DNA of 64,000 nucleotides from an uncultured Clostridia bacterium. Lineage in GTDB: Bacteria > Bacillota > Clostridia > TANB77 > CAG-508. The stretch is taken from contig CAJUSU010000003.1 of NCBI GenBank assembly GCA_910589185.1, forward strand, positions 22,095-86,094. Reading direction: 5' to 3'. Position 1 is the first letter of the stretch. Every line of letters starts with the position of its first letter. The notes beneath the pieces are model-generated. The model was not told the DNA's origin. It made no database searches and was given only the letters and a program-made list of their open reading frames with translations. Position numbers and translations under genes: made by a program. This document shows, one piece after another, positions 42,978-52,292 of the stretch.

Positions 42978-44981
42978 TTATAAAATTGACATTTCCTTTT
43001 CTTTAACCATTTCACAAATCAATTCTGCTGATTTTTCTACACCTAGTTTATCACTATTAATGCAAATATCATAATTGCTATAATCTTTCCATTCTTTTTC
43101 TGTATAATGTTTATAATGATTGCTTCTTAATTTATCAATTCTCTTAATTTCTTTTTCAGATTTTATCTTATCAAATCCATAAATTTCAGTTGCTCTTTTC
43201 ACTTTATCTTCCATATTGCTATAAATAAAGACCTTTAATACATCTTTTCTATCTTTTAAAATAAAGTCTGCACATCTACCAATAATAACACTTGACTCTT
43301 TATCAGCTAATTCTTTAATTAATTCTGATTCTTTTAAAAACAAATCATCACTGTTATTTAATCCTATATAATATCCATTATTAAAGTTGCTGAATTTACT
43401 CATTTTTTGTTCATTTGCTTCAATATATTCTTCAGATAGCCCTGTTTCTTGTGCCAATTTTTCTATGAAATCTTTATCATAAAATTTAATTCCTAATTTG
43501 TCAGCAATTAGTCTTCCAACATATCTTCCACCTGAACCATACTCTCTAGCTATTGTAATAACAATATGATGATTTAATTGATTGTCTGTGCTAGTATCAT
43601 CTATCAAAGCCTTGCTTTCCACTTTCTTTTCGCCTAATTTTCTTAGTTCTAAAACTAACAATATAACAGCAATAACAAACGCTAATCCATCTGCCATTGG
43701 TCCTGAGTATAGTAATCCTTTAAGTCCAAAAGCTTTCCCTAAAATAATCATAGCTGGAATTAAGAATAATACTTGTCTTGATAGTGATAAAATTGCACTT
43801 TTCACGCTTTTTCCAATCGCTTGGAAGAAAATACCTGCTGGTATTTGAATTCCATTGCAAATACATAATAACAAATAAGTTCTAAATGCAATGCATGCAA
43901 ATTCCATATAATTTTCATCTCCACTACCAAAAATAGAGATTAATTGTTCTGGAATTGCTTGGAATAAAACAAATGCTATAGTACTAATTACTAAGCTACA
44001 ACCTAAAACTGCTTTCAAAGTTTTCTTTACTCTATCATATTTTCCTGCACCATAGTTATACCCAATGATTGGCTGTGAACCTGCTGCAATTCCAATAATA
44101 ATACTATTTAAAATTTGGCTAATCTTCATAACAATTCCAAATACCGTAATTGGTATTTCAGAACCAAACTTAGACTCTGCACCATATTGCCCTAGTAGAT
44201 TATTTTCAAACGCCATAACTACTACAATACTCATTTGAGTAATAAAACTGCTAATTCCTAATGTAGATACTCTTTTAATGCTATTAAGTTGTGGTTTAAA
44301 AGTTTCTTTCTTCACTTGAATAGATTGGAATTTTCTAATATATAAAATATTCATTCCCAAAGTTAAAATTTGGCTAATGACTGTTGCTATCGCTGCTCCT
44401 TGTACTCCCATTTTAAATACAAAAATGAAAATTGGATCTAAAATAACATTTAAAACTGCTCCTAGTACCATTGAAGTCATTGCGTATTTAGGATTTCCAT
44501 CTGCTCTAATAATAGAATTTAGAGTTGTTCCTATCATCATAAAAGGTAAACCTATGGCAATAATGTAGCCATAATTCAAGGCATATTCTCTTAAATTGTC
44601 AGTACAACCAAAGATGTTTAATAATTGTGGTAAAAAGATTAAAGTGATAGCACATAGTATCACGGCAACAACAATAGATATTAAAATTCCATTTGCAACG
44701 CCTTTACTAGCTTCCTCTTTTTTCTTTTCGCCTAACTTCAAACTCAAATAAGCTGATGCACCATCTCCAAACATTAATGAAAATGCTAAGCAAATCATCG
44801 TTAGTGGAAACACTACATTGGTTGCACCATTTCCTAAATAGCCAACTCCCCAACCAATAAATATTTGGTCTACAATATTATATAGTGAGTTTACTAATAA
44901 AGAAATAATGCAAGGTATTGAGAATTTCTTGATTAATTTTCCTATTTTTTCTGTTCCTAAAATATTTTCTTCTTTTTCCAT
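42978..44981 (-). CDS. Fusion of a MATE-family transporter and a cytidylate-kinase-like domain
   Basis: A 667-aa protein. Residues 1 to about 450 are a 12-helix MATE efflux transporter (KKFSIPCIISLLVNSLYN, IIRADGNPKYAM, SQPIIGYNYGAGKYDRVKK), a Na+ or H+ drug antiporter family. After a short charged linker, residues about 472-665 are a cytidylate-kinase-like P-loop domain: ITIAREYGSGGRYVGRLIADKLG, KFYDKDFIEKLA, SVIIGRCADFIL and a basic RATEIYGFDKIKSEKEIKRI lid. The kinase domain may phosphorylate a nucleotide-like substrate or regulate transport; this is unknown. ATG with AAGGAGG upstream; it stands alone, with its own terminator. Confidence 0.87.
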   Translation of the reverse strand: MEKEENILGTEKIGKLIKKFSIPCIISLLVNSLYNIVDQIFIGWGVGYLGNGATNVVFPLTMICLAFSLMFGDGASAYLSLKLGEKKKEEASKGVANGILISIVVAVILCAITLIFLPQLLNIFGCTDNLREYALNYGYIIAIGLPFMMIGTTLNSIIRADGNPKYAMTSMVLGAVLNVILDPIFIFVFKMGVQGAAIATVISQILTLGMNILYIRKFQSIQVKKETFKPQLNSIKRVSTLGISSFITQMSIVVVMAFENNLLGQYGAESKFGSEIPITVFGIVMKISQILNSIIIGIAAGSQPIIGYNYGAGKYDRVKKTLKAVLGCSLVISTIAFVLFQAIPEQLISIFGSGDENYMEFACIAFRTYLLLCICNGIQIPAGIFFQAIGKSVKSAILSLSRQVLFLIPAMIILGKAFGLKGLLYSGPMADGLAFVIAVILLVLELRKLGEKKVESKALIDDTSTDNQLNHHIVITIAREYGSGGRYVGRLIADKLGIKFYDKDFIEKLAQETGLSEEYIEANEQKMSKFSNFNNGYYIGLNNSDDLFLKESELIKELADKESSVIIGRCADFILKDRKDVLKVFIYSNMEDKVKRATEIYGFDKIKSEKEIKRIDKLRSNHYKHYTEKEWKDYSNYDICINSDKLGVEKSAELICEMVKEKEMSIL

Positions 44982-45064
44982 TTGTTCCTCCTTCTTTTTC
45001 TACTATGTATAAATATCTATAAACTCTGTTTATTATAAACAATTGACTAAATTTTAGGTCACAT

Positions 45065-45092
45065 AAAAACACCTATTTTTACAGGTGTTTTT
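45065..45092 (-). terminator. Terminator after rpmF
   Basis: Arms 45065-45074 and 45083-45092 (10 bp, 8-base loop). The flanking A and T runs allow it to work in both directions; it lies 60 bases past the rpmF stop. Confidence 0.75.
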
Positions 45093-45152
45093 TTGCTACA
45101 TTACAATTAATTTATAATCTTCATCTTGCAAAATATATATGAGATCTAGCCA

Positions 45153-45335
45153 TTAGTTTTCAGATTTTGCAACTACTTCTTTTCCATCATAATATCCACA
45201 ATTTGGGCATACTCTATGTTGTAATACTTTTTCGTGGCAATGTGGACAATCAACTAAATTTTGATTTTCTAATTTCCATGTAGATCTTTTTAAATGTGTT
45301 CTTGCTTTTGACCATCTTCTTTTTGGTTGTGCCAT
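45153..45335 (-). CDS. rpmF: 50S ribosomal protein L32
   Basis: A 60-aa basic protein of the large ribosomal subunit. MAQPKRRWSKARTHLKRS is the conserved N-terminus, and CPHCHEKVLQHRVCPNCGYY is an intact four-cysteine zinc ribbon (the zinc-bound form of L32). ATG with GGGAGGG upstream. It is a single gene with a very strong promoter and its own terminator. In many bacteria rpmF sits with a DUF177 gene and the plsX-fabD cluster; here it is separate. Confidence 0.96.
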   Translation of the reverse strand: MAQPKRRWSKARTHLKRSTWKLENQNLVDCPHCHEKVLQHRVCPNCGYYDGKEVVAKSEN

Positions 45336-45408
45336 TTTAATTCCCTCCCTTGACTGTCATTCTTTGTATCTATATTTTAATTTGTTACATAAAATTTCGT
45401 ACTATAAG

Positions 45409-45437
45409 ATTATACTAGTTTTTATTTTATTTGTCAA
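45409..45437 (-). promoter_or_regulatory. Consensus promoter of rpmF
   Basis: Perfect TTGACA (45432-45437) and TATAAT (45409-45414) with a 17-base spacer. The predicted leader is about 65 bases, with no obvious structure. This is the only fully consensus promoter seen in the window. Confidence 0.9.
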
Positions 45438-45530
45438 CCGCTTTTTCCTATTTTCAAGATATTTTATTCTATTTTTTGAATACAATTACAGATATACACT
45501 AAAAATAAATTGTTCTTGTTCTTCCACAAC

Positions 45531-45559
45531 TTGACATTTTCCTTATTTTATGTTAAGCT
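45531..45559 (+). promoter_or_regulatory. Candidate promoter of the 66-aa gene
   Basis: TTGACA (45531-45536) with TAAGCT at 45554-45559, 17 bases apart. The -35 is perfect but the -10 is poor. The rest of 45440-45660 holds a leader of about 95 bases without recognised elements. Confidence 0.4.
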
Positions 45560-45660
45560 TAATAAGATTTCTATTGATTAAGGATACATTAAATTAAGTG
45601 TATCCAGATATAATAGGAATTGCGATCTTAGCAAACCATAAAACTTTGGAGGAAAACATT

Positions 45661-45861
45661 ATGAGCAAACAGTATCGTCAGAAACACGTTATGCAGATTC
45701 AACGAGTTTTAAGCGGCAAATGTAATTCAATTTCCATCTCCGCTTACCCAGGTGACATCAAATATCTGGAAAAGAACTACCCTGTGGAAGCATTTTTCAT
45801 GGGATATATTCGTAAAATTCCCGGATTAGGTCGGTACAAAATCAAAATAAGGAAGATTTGA
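45661..45861 (+). CDS. Small basic protein of unknown function, foreign-looking
   Basis: A 66-aa basic protein (MSKQYRQKHVMQIQRVLSGK ... MGYIRKIPGLGRYKIKIRKI). I recognise no family, and it has no membrane segment. The ATG at 45661 has TGGAGG seven bases ahead, so the longer reading from 45598 is unlikely. Its base composition is more GC-rich than that of its neighbours; Arg codons are CGT, CGA, CGG and AGG, with no AGA, unlike the AGA-dominated genes around it. It is flanked by its own promoter and a GC-rich terminator with a GAAA loop, as a self-contained cassette. A transferred gene is likely. Confidence 0.6.
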   Translation: MSKQYRQKHVMQIQRVLSGKCNSISISAYPGDIKYLEKNYPVEAFFMGYIRKIPGLGRYKIKIRKI

Positions 45862-45888
45862 GCGAAGATTGCAACCCGAAACACAAAG

Positions 45889-45916
45889 CAGAGCGTTCTC
45901 GAAAGAGAACGCTCTG
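45889..45916 (+). terminator. Strong intrinsic terminator with GAAA tetraloop
   Basis: Perfect 12-bp stem (45889-45900 and 45905-45916) closed by GAAA and followed by TTTATTTC. Much more GC-rich than other terminators here. It lies between the 66-aa gene and the convergent ppdK. Confidence 0.93.
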
Positions 45917-45937
45917 TTTATTTCTTATTATTTCTGT

Positions 45938-48562
45938 TTATCTAGGTTGTTTAATTGCTGCTTGAGCTGCTGCTAATCTTGCAATTGGAACTCTGAATGG
46001 TGAGCAAGATACATAAGTTAAACCAACATTATGGCAGAACTCAACTGTTGGTGGGTTTCCACCATGTTCTCCACAAATTCCTAAGTGAATGTCAGGTCTT
46101 GTTGCTTTACCCATATCAACAGCCATTTTTACTAATTTTCCAACACCAGTTTGGTCTAATTTGGCAAATGGATCTGATTCATAGATTTTCTTTTCATAGT
46201 AAGAACCTAAGAATTTTCCTGCATCATCACGGCTAAATCCGAATGTCATTTGTGTTAAGTCATTTGTACCAAATGAGAAGAATTCAGCTTCTTTTGCAAT
46301 TTCGTCAGCTGTTAATGCTGCTCTAGGAATTTCAATCATTGTTCCTACTTCATATTTCATTGTTACACCAGCATTTGCAATTTCTTCATCTGCTGCTTTT
46401 ACAATGATATCTTTTACATATTTTAATTCTTTTACTTCACCTACTAATGGAATCATAATTTCAGGAACAATATTCATTCCTTCTTTATTTACATTAATAG
46501 CTGCTCTAATAATTGCTCTTGTTTGCATTGCACCAATTTCTGGGTAAGTAACATCTAGACGACATCCTCTGTGTCCCATCATTGGGTTGAATTCGTGTAA
46601 GCTTACTACTACATCTTTTAATTCTTGGAAAGTCATTCCCATTTCTTTTGCTAACGCTGTGATTTCTTCGTCTGTATGTGGTAAGAATTCATGTAGTGGT
46701 GGATCTAATAGACGAATGGTTACTGGGTAACCTTTCATTGCTTTGAATAATCCTTCAAAGTCCCCTTGTTGCATTGGAAGAATTTTAGCTAAAGCTTTTT
46801 CTCTTTGTTCTGCAGTTTTAGAAACAATCATTTCACGAATTGCTGCAATTCTTTCTGGAGCAAAGAACATATGCTCTGTACGGCATAATCCAATACCTTG
46901 TGCGCCAAAGTTGTATGCAACTTCAGCATCTTTTGGAGTATCAGCATTTGTTCTAACTTCCATTTGACGATATTGGTCAGCCCATCCCATTAATTTTGCA
47001 AAATCTCCTGATACAGATGCTTCTACTGTATCAATTTTTTCTCCATATACATTTCCTGTTGAACCATCTAATGAAATGTAGTCTCCTTCATGATATACAT
47101 TTCCTTGTGGATCTCTGAAGTTTCCTTCTTCTTCATTAACAACTAATTCTCCACAGCCAGCTACACAGCATGTACCCATACCACGTGCAACTACTGCTGC
47201 GTGTGATGTCATACCACCACGAACTGTTAAAATACCATGGCATACATTCATTCCATCAATATCTTCTGGAGATGTTTCAAGTCTTACTAAGATTAAGTCT
47301 TTTTCACCTTTTTCATGTAATTCAACTGCACGATCTGCTGTAAATACAACTTTACCTGTTGCAGCTCCTGGTGAAGCAGCTAGTCCTTTTGCAACTGGCT
47401 TAGCAGCTTTTAATTTAGCTTGATCAAAGTTTGGATGTAATAATTGATCTAATTGATTTGGTTCTACTCTTAAAACAGCCTCTTTTTCATCAATCATTCC
47501 TTCATTTACTAATTCTACAGCTATTCTAAGTGCAGCATTTGCAGTTCTTTTACCATTTCTTGTTTGTAAGAAGAATAGTTTTCCTCTTTCAATGGTAAAT
47601 TCCATATCTTGCATATCTCTATAGTGATTTTCTAATAAGTTAGCATATTTTACGAAATCAGCATATGCTGCTGCATTTGTTTGCTCTAATGTAGCAATAG
47701 GTTGTGGTGTTCTAATACCTGCAACAACGTCTTCACCTTGTGCATTCATTAAATATTCACCAAATAAAGCTTTTTCTCCTGTTGCTGGGTTACGTGTGAA
47801 TGCAACACCAGTTCCACAGTCATCTCCCATGTTTCCGAAAACCATTTCTTGAACGTTAACGGCTGTTCCCCAACTTCCAGGGATATCATTTAATCTTCTA
47901 TATGTGATAGCTCTTGGGTTATTCCATGAACGGAATACTGCCTTTACAGCTTCTTTTAATTGTTCTGTTGGATTACTTGGGAATTCACTTCCATGTTCTT
48001 TTAAGTAGATTCCTTTGAAGATTGCTACTAATTCTTTTAAATCTGCTGCTGTTAATTCTGTATCTTGTTTTACGCCTCTTTTTTCTTTCATAGCGTCGAT
48101 TTCTTTTTCAAATAGTGGCTTTGGTATTTCCATAACAACGTCACTAAACATTTGAATAAATCTTCTGTAACTATCATAAGCAAATCTTTCATTTTTTTGT
48201 GCCATGCTTGCTGCAACTTCTTCATTTAAACCTAAGTTTAAAATAGTATCCATCATACCTGGCATTGAAGCTCTTGCTCCTGAACGTACTGATACTAATA
48301 ATGGGTTTTCTACATCTCCGAATTTTTTGCCTGTAATCTCTTCTAATTTTGAAAGAGCTGCAAAAATTTCATCTTCGATTTCTTTTGCAATTTTTTCTCC
48401 ATCTTCATAATATCTTGTGCAAGCCTCTGTTGTTACTGTAAAACCTTGTGGAATTGGTAAACCTAAGTTAGTCATTTCTGCAAGGTTTGCTCCTTTTCCT
48501 CCTAAAAGTTCACGCATATTTGCGTTTCCTTCTTTGAATAAGTAAACATACTTTTGACTCAT
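45938..48562 (-). CDS. ppdK: Pyruvate, phosphate dikinase
   Basis: An 874-aa cytosolic enzyme interconverting pyruvate, ATP and phosphate with phosphoenolpyruvate, AMP and PPi, common in fermenting Clostridia. The N-terminal ATP-grasp domain starts LLGGKGANLAEMTNLGLPIP; the swivelling phosphohistidine domain has GGMTSHAAVVARGMG (catalytic His); the C-terminal PEP/pyruvate barrel has GIGLCRTEHMF and the catalytic Cys in GICGEHGGNPPTVEF. Length is full. ATG with AAAGGAGG upstream, and a promoter with a palindromic leader ahead of it. Confidence 0.97.
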   Translation of the reverse strand: MSQKYVYLFKEGNANMRELLGGKGANLAEMTNLGLPIPQGFTVTTEACTRYYEDGEKIAKEIEDEIFAALSKLEEITGKKFGDVENPLLVSVRSGARASMPGMMDTILNLGLNEEVAASMAQKNERFAYDSYRRFIQMFSDVVMEIPKPLFEKEIDAMKEKRGVKQDTELTAADLKELVAIFKGIYLKEHGSEFPSNPTEQLKEAVKAVFRSWNNPRAITYRRLNDIPGSWGTAVNVQEMVFGNMGDDCGTGVAFTRNPATGEKALFGEYLMNAQGEDVVAGIRTPQPIATLEQTNAAAYADFVKYANLLENHYRDMQDMEFTIERGKLFFLQTRNGKRTANAALRIAVELVNEGMIDEKEAVLRVEPNQLDQLLHPNFDQAKLKAAKPVAKGLAASPGAATGKVVFTADRAVELHEKGEKDLILVRLETSPEDIDGMNVCHGILTVRGGMTSHAAVVARGMGTCCVAGCGELVVNEEEGNFRDPQGNVYHEGDYISLDGSTGNVYGEKIDTVEASVSGDFAKLMGWADQYRQMEVRTNADTPKDAEVAYNFGAQGIGLCRTEHMFFAPERIAAIREMIVSKTAEQREKALAKILPMQQGDFEGLFKAMKGYPVTIRLLDPPLHEFLPHTDEEITALAKEMGMTFQELKDVVVSLHEFNPMMGHRGCRLDVTYPEIGAMQTRAIIRAAINVNKEGMNIVPEIMIPLVGEVKELKYVKDIIVKAADEEIANAGVTMKYEVGTMIEIPRAALTADEIAKEAEFFSFGTNDLTQMTFGFSRDDAGKFLGSYYEKKIYESDPFAKLDQTGVGKLVKMAVDMGKATRPDIHLGICGEHGGNPPTVEFCHNVGLTYVSCSPFRVPIARLAAAQAAIKQPR

Positions 48563-48585
48563 AAAGAACCTCCTTTAATATTGTT

Positions 48586-48677
48586 TATATTATTTAAAAT
48601 AATATACTTTTTTCGTTGCTAGGATTAGTTTACCCTAGAACTTTCCCTATTATATCTATAAACCCCAAAAAAGTAAA
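48586..48677 (-). promoter_or_regulatory. ppdK promoter and leader with AT-only palindrome
   Basis: TTTACT (48672-48677) and TATAAT (48649-48654), 17 bases apart. The roughly 80-base leader contains a small hairpin (CTAGG ... CCTAG, near 48617-48637) and, close to the ribosome-binding site, a 21-base AT-only palindrome (48586-48606, arms of ten). The palindrome might bind a regulator or hide the start region. Confidence 0.55.
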
Positions 48678-48691
48678 GTATTTTTCAAAAA

Positions 48692-50749
48692 CTATTTACT
48701 ATGTTTTCCTCTTTTAGTATTATCTTTTACTCTTTTTTCTTTATGGCTTGTTACTTTCTTCTTATTTGGAACCTTCTTTCTTTTTTCTCTTGGTGCTTCT
48801 AAAATCTCATCTTCGAATAATAATCTCACCTTTTGCTCCATTTTATTTGATCTATCAAAAATCAAAGTAACTTCTTTTTCAAAGTCTGGAATTCCTTGTT
48901 CTTGTACTTGTTTTTGAATCTGTTCTTTCAAATCTAGATTTAATAAGAAGTCGTCTTCCTCTTTATTCCACTGTCTTTCTTCTGATTGTTCTTTTGGTAT
49001 TACTAATTCCATGTCATTTTCTTGTATTGTTACATCTCTTTCCGTTTCTTCTGCCATTTTTTCCAATTCTGGACCTTCTGTTGCTAATACGGGCTCATCT
49101 TTATAAATTCTTAATTTCACTAACAAAGGATATATTTTTGTGCCAAATGGTATCATCAAAATATCTTCTTTTTTTAGTATTTTTCCTAAAAACAATGCTA
49201 GTACATAAATAATTCCACCACAAACGATAGAGATGATAGTGCTCATCGAATTTCCTACTACTGTATTTAGCCCCTTATTAATAAAATAAACTACTCCTCC
49301 CATCAAAACTCCTGCTGCTATTGGGCTTGCAATCATTCTGCCAAATTCAAAATTTAATTTTAAGTTCTTATGAAGTGCAATAATGCAAATCAAAAATACA
49401 AATCCCTGCGCCACAATAGAACTAATACCAGAACCATTAATTCCAATAGAAGGATTGCTAATTAAAGTAATATTTAATCCTACTTTTATAAAGACAGAAA
49501 ACACGATTGCAATTGCTGGTATATAGCTTTTATTCACTCCATATAGTCCACCATTAATCGTTTGATTAAGCGCCACAAATATCATAGAAATAGAACATAA
49601 AATAAACACACTTGCCCCATCTGATGCTGTCGGATAAATTAAGTTTAAAATTGGTTGAGCTAAGCTAATAAATCCACAAGCACAAGGAATAATAATTAGT
49701 ATAGATGCAAATAGCGAAAAGGTCATTCTTTTAGAAGCTGTTTCATAATCTCTTTTAGCAATAGATGTAGATATGACTGGTACCAAAGCAGTTGAGAACG
49801 CAATGTTTACAGCAATTGGCAAAGCTGTCAAGGTATCCACTTTTGACAAAATTCCTGTCATACTCATAGCAAAAGCTTCTAGTTCTTCTTTCACTGGATA
49901 GATACTAGCAAATGCACTTTGAATACATCTACTAACTGTTGTGCTATCAATTAATGGACTAATAATAGAAATGACAGAACTAAATGTAATTGGAATAGAC
50001 ATTACTAAAATTGTTTTTAATAGTTGTCCTGTTGTCTTATGTGCTTCTGGTGAAATTTGCTTTCTCTTTACTTTAATTTTCTTTCTTTTATAATAAGCAA
50101 TTAAGTAAACAAATGTCAGTACAATAGCACAAGTAGTTGATAAGTTACCACCTGCTGCCATAATATATGGTTCTTTTCCTATTAATGCATATACAAAAGT
50201 AATAGATAACACACAATTTAAAAACTGTTCTAAAATTTGAGAATAACTTGTTGGTTTCATATCATTTAGTCCTGCAAAATAGCCTCTAAAAACTGCTGAT
50301 GTTGCAACAAATACAACAGCTGGTGCTAATACTTGCATTACATATTTTGTATCTGGTACATTAAATACTACTTTTGCAATTGTTTCTGCCCCAAAGAATA
50401 AAATAACTGAAAGTATCAATCCTATAATCGTAAAGAAAGTCATAGAAACTTTAAAAATACGCTGTGCTCCTTTATTATCTCCTATTGCTACTCTTTCTGA
50501 AACCAATTTAGAAATAACATTTGGAATTCCTATAGAAGATAAAGCTAGTAATAAAGAATAAACTTGATATCCAGCAGAATAGTAACCAAGCCCCGTATCT
50601 CCAAATCCTTCAAAATTGGTAATGACTAATTTATATATAAATCCTAATATTTTCACCATAATTTGTGAAAACATCAAAACTAGGACATTCTTCATAAAGG
50701 ATGCCCCTTTTTTCTTTTTTACATTGGTATCTTTTGTTCTTCTTGCCAT
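48692..50749 (-). CDS. MurJ/SpoVB-family lipid-linked precursor flippase with charged C-terminal tail
   Basis: A 685-aa protein of the MVF/SpoVB polysaccharide-flippase group (MurJ-like), which flips lipid II or related undecaprenyl-linked precursors. About 14 membrane segments cover residues 20-545 (LVLMFSQIMVKILGFIYKLV, YYSAGYQVYSLLLALSSIGIPNVISKLVSERVA is the family hallmark in shorter pieces). The last ~125 residues are cytosolic, very acidic then very basic (ending in a Lys/Arg-rich segment), which is unusual for the family. No sporulation genes accompany it, so I do not call it spoVB. It lies between glyS and ppdK. ATG with GAGGCTG upstream. Confidence 0.82.
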   Translation of the reverse strand: MARRTKDTNVKKKKGASFMKNVLVLMFSQIMVKILGFIYKLVITNFEGFGDTGLGYYSAGYQVYSLLLALSSIGIPNVISKLVSERVAIGDNKGAQRIFKVSMTFFTIIGLILSVILFFGAETIAKVVFNVPDTKYVMQVLAPAVVFVATSAVFRGYFAGLNDMKPTSYSQILEQFLNCVLSITFVYALIGKEPYIMAAGGNLSTTCAIVLTFVYLIAYYKRKKIKVKRKQISPEAHKTTGQLLKTILVMSIPITFSSVISIISPLIDSTTVSRCIQSAFASIYPVKEELEAFAMSMTGILSKVDTLTALPIAVNIAFSTALVPVISTSIAKRDYETASKRMTFSLFASILIIIPCACGFISLAQPILNLIYPTASDGASVFILCSISMIFVALNQTINGGLYGVNKSYIPAIAIVFSVFIKVGLNITLISNPSIGINGSGISSIVAQGFVFLICIIALHKNLKLNFEFGRMIASPIAAGVLMGGVVYFINKGLNTVVGNSMSTIISIVCGGIIYVLALFLGKILKKEDILMIPFGTKIYPLLVKLRIYKDEPVLATEGPELEKMAEETERDVTIQENDMELVIPKEQSEERQWNKEEDDFLLNLDLKEQIQKQVQEQGIPDFEKEVTLIFDRSNKMEQKVRLLFEDEILEAPREKRKKVPNKKKVTSHKEKRVKDNTKRGKHSK

Positions 50750-50796
50750 TTACAGCCTCTTTTCATTTTGATAATACTATATATGCTTTAGCATAA

Positions 50797-50834
50797 AAAT
50801 AGTATATAATCATTGCTAAGATTATATACTATTT
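50797..50834 (-). terminator. Terminator of glyS
   Basis: Perfect 15-bp arms (50797-50811 and 50820-50834) with an 8-base loop, followed on the minus strand by TTTTATG. A second small hairpin (ATGCT/AGCAT) follows. Confidence 0.82.
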
Positions 50835-50868
50835 CTATTTTATTTTTCAACCCTTTATTTCAGTTCTA

Positions 50869-52257
50869 TTAAAATTTCATTTTTTCTGAAATCCAAGCTT
50901 CTAGTTCATCAATTTTTACTCTTACTTGTTCCATAGTATCTCTATCACGAATGGTTACAGTTTCATCTTCTAAAGTATCGAAATCAATCGTTACACAATA
51001 TGGCGTACCAATTTCATCTTCTCTTCTATAACGTTTGCCTATGCTTCCTGCTTCGTCATAATCACATGTGAATTTTTCAGATAGTTTGCTATATACTTCT
51101 TCTGCTTTTTCGCTCAACTTCTTAGAAAGTGGAAGCACTGCAACTTTGTATGGTGCTAATGCTGGGTGTAAATGTAATACAGTTCTTGTATCTCCTTCAG
51201 CAATCTCTTGTTCTTCATAGCTATTGCACATCATAGCTAAAAAGATTCTGTCTACACCAACTGCTGGTTCTATACAATATGGCACATATCTTTCTCCTGT
51301 TTCTGAATCTAAATATGTTAAATCTTGTTTTGAAGCTTCCATATGTCTTGATAAATCATAATCTGTTCTATCTGCGATTCCCCAAAGTTCTCCCCAACCA
51401 AATGGGAATAAGAATTCAATATCAGTAGTTCCTTTACTATAGAAAGATAATTCCTCTTTTGTATGCTCTCTTAATCTTAGATTTTCTGGTTTGATTCCTA
51501 AATTAACAAGCCATTCTTTACAGAAGTTCTTCCAATATTCATACCATTCTAAATCTGTACCTGGTTTACAAAAGAATTCTAATTCCATTTGTTCAAATTC
51601 TCTAGTTCTAAAAATAAAGTTTCCTGGTGTAATCTCATTTCTAAAAGAACGTCCCATTTGACCAATTCCCATTGGCATCTTACTTCTAGTTGTTCTTAAT
51701 ACATTTTTAAAATCCACAAACATTCCTTGTGCAGTTTCTGGTCTTAAGTATACTGTAGAAGTAGCATCTTCTGTTACTCCCATAAAAGTTTTAAACATTA
51801 AGTTGAATTTTCTAATATCTGTAAAATCCAATTTACCACAATTAGGGCACACTATATTATTTTCTTTAATATACTCTACCAATTGTTCATTGGTCCAACC
51901 ATCTAATCCAGAAATGTCTTTTCCATTTTGAAATCCCCATTCTTCAATTAGTTTGTCAGCTCTGTGTCTTGTTTTACAAGATTTACAATCAATAAGAGGA
52001 TCTGAAAAACCTCCTACGTGTCCTGTTGTTACCCAAACTTGTGGATTCATCATAATAGCTGCATCTATTCCTACATTATACTTATTTTGTGTAATAAACT
52101 TTTTCCACCATGCATCTTTAATGTTCTTTTTTAGTTCAGCTCCAATTGGTCCATAGTCCCAAGAATTTGCTAGACCTCCATAAATCTCTGAACCAGGATA
52201 TACAAATCCTCTGTTTTTGCATAAATTAACTAGTTTTTCCATTGTTAAATCTGCCAT
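50869..52257 (-). CDS. glyS: Glycyl-tRNA synthetase, dimeric type
   Basis: A 462-aa class II synthetase (the alpha-2, eukaryote-like type) charging tRNA-Gly. Motifs: GSEIYGGLANSWDYGPIG near the N-terminus, a zinc-binding insertion with CKSC and CPNC, motif 2 FRNEITPGNFIFRTREFEQME, and motif 3 PYCIEPAVGVDRIFLA. The C-terminal anticodon-binding domain begins near 355 (PYKVAVLPLSKK). Expression is controlled by the T-box leader at 52293-52500. ATG with AAGGAGG upstream. Confidence 0.97.
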   Translation of the reverse strand: MADLTMEKLVNLCKNRGFVYPGSEIYGGLANSWDYGPIGAELKKNIKDAWWKKFITQNKYNVGIDAAIMMNPQVWVTTGHVGGFSDPLIDCKSCKTRHRADKLIEEWGFQNGKDISGLDGWTNEQLVEYIKENNIVCPNCGKLDFTDIRKFNLMFKTFMGVTEDATSTVYLRPETAQGMFVDFKNVLRTTRSKMPMGIGQMGRSFRNEITPGNFIFRTREFEQMELEFFCKPGTDLEWYEYWKNFCKEWLVNLGIKPENLRLREHTKEELSFYSKGTTDIEFLFPFGWGELWGIADRTDYDLSRHMEASKQDLTYLDSETGERYVPYCIEPAVGVDRIFLAMMCNSYEEQEIAEGDTRTVLHLHPALAPYKVAVLPLSKKLSEKAEEVYSKLSEKFTCDYDEAGSIGKRYRREDEIGTPYCVTIDFDTLEDETVTIRDRDTMEQVRVKIDELEAWISEKMKF

Positions 52258-52292
52258 AAAAATTCCTCCTTTTTATTGATATGCTAGAAACT

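Noticed and set aside
44878..45072. Reading frame of 64 codons overlapping the MATE gene start
   Set aside because: It ends out of frame inside the MATE gene, with no recognisable product and no ribosome-binding site.
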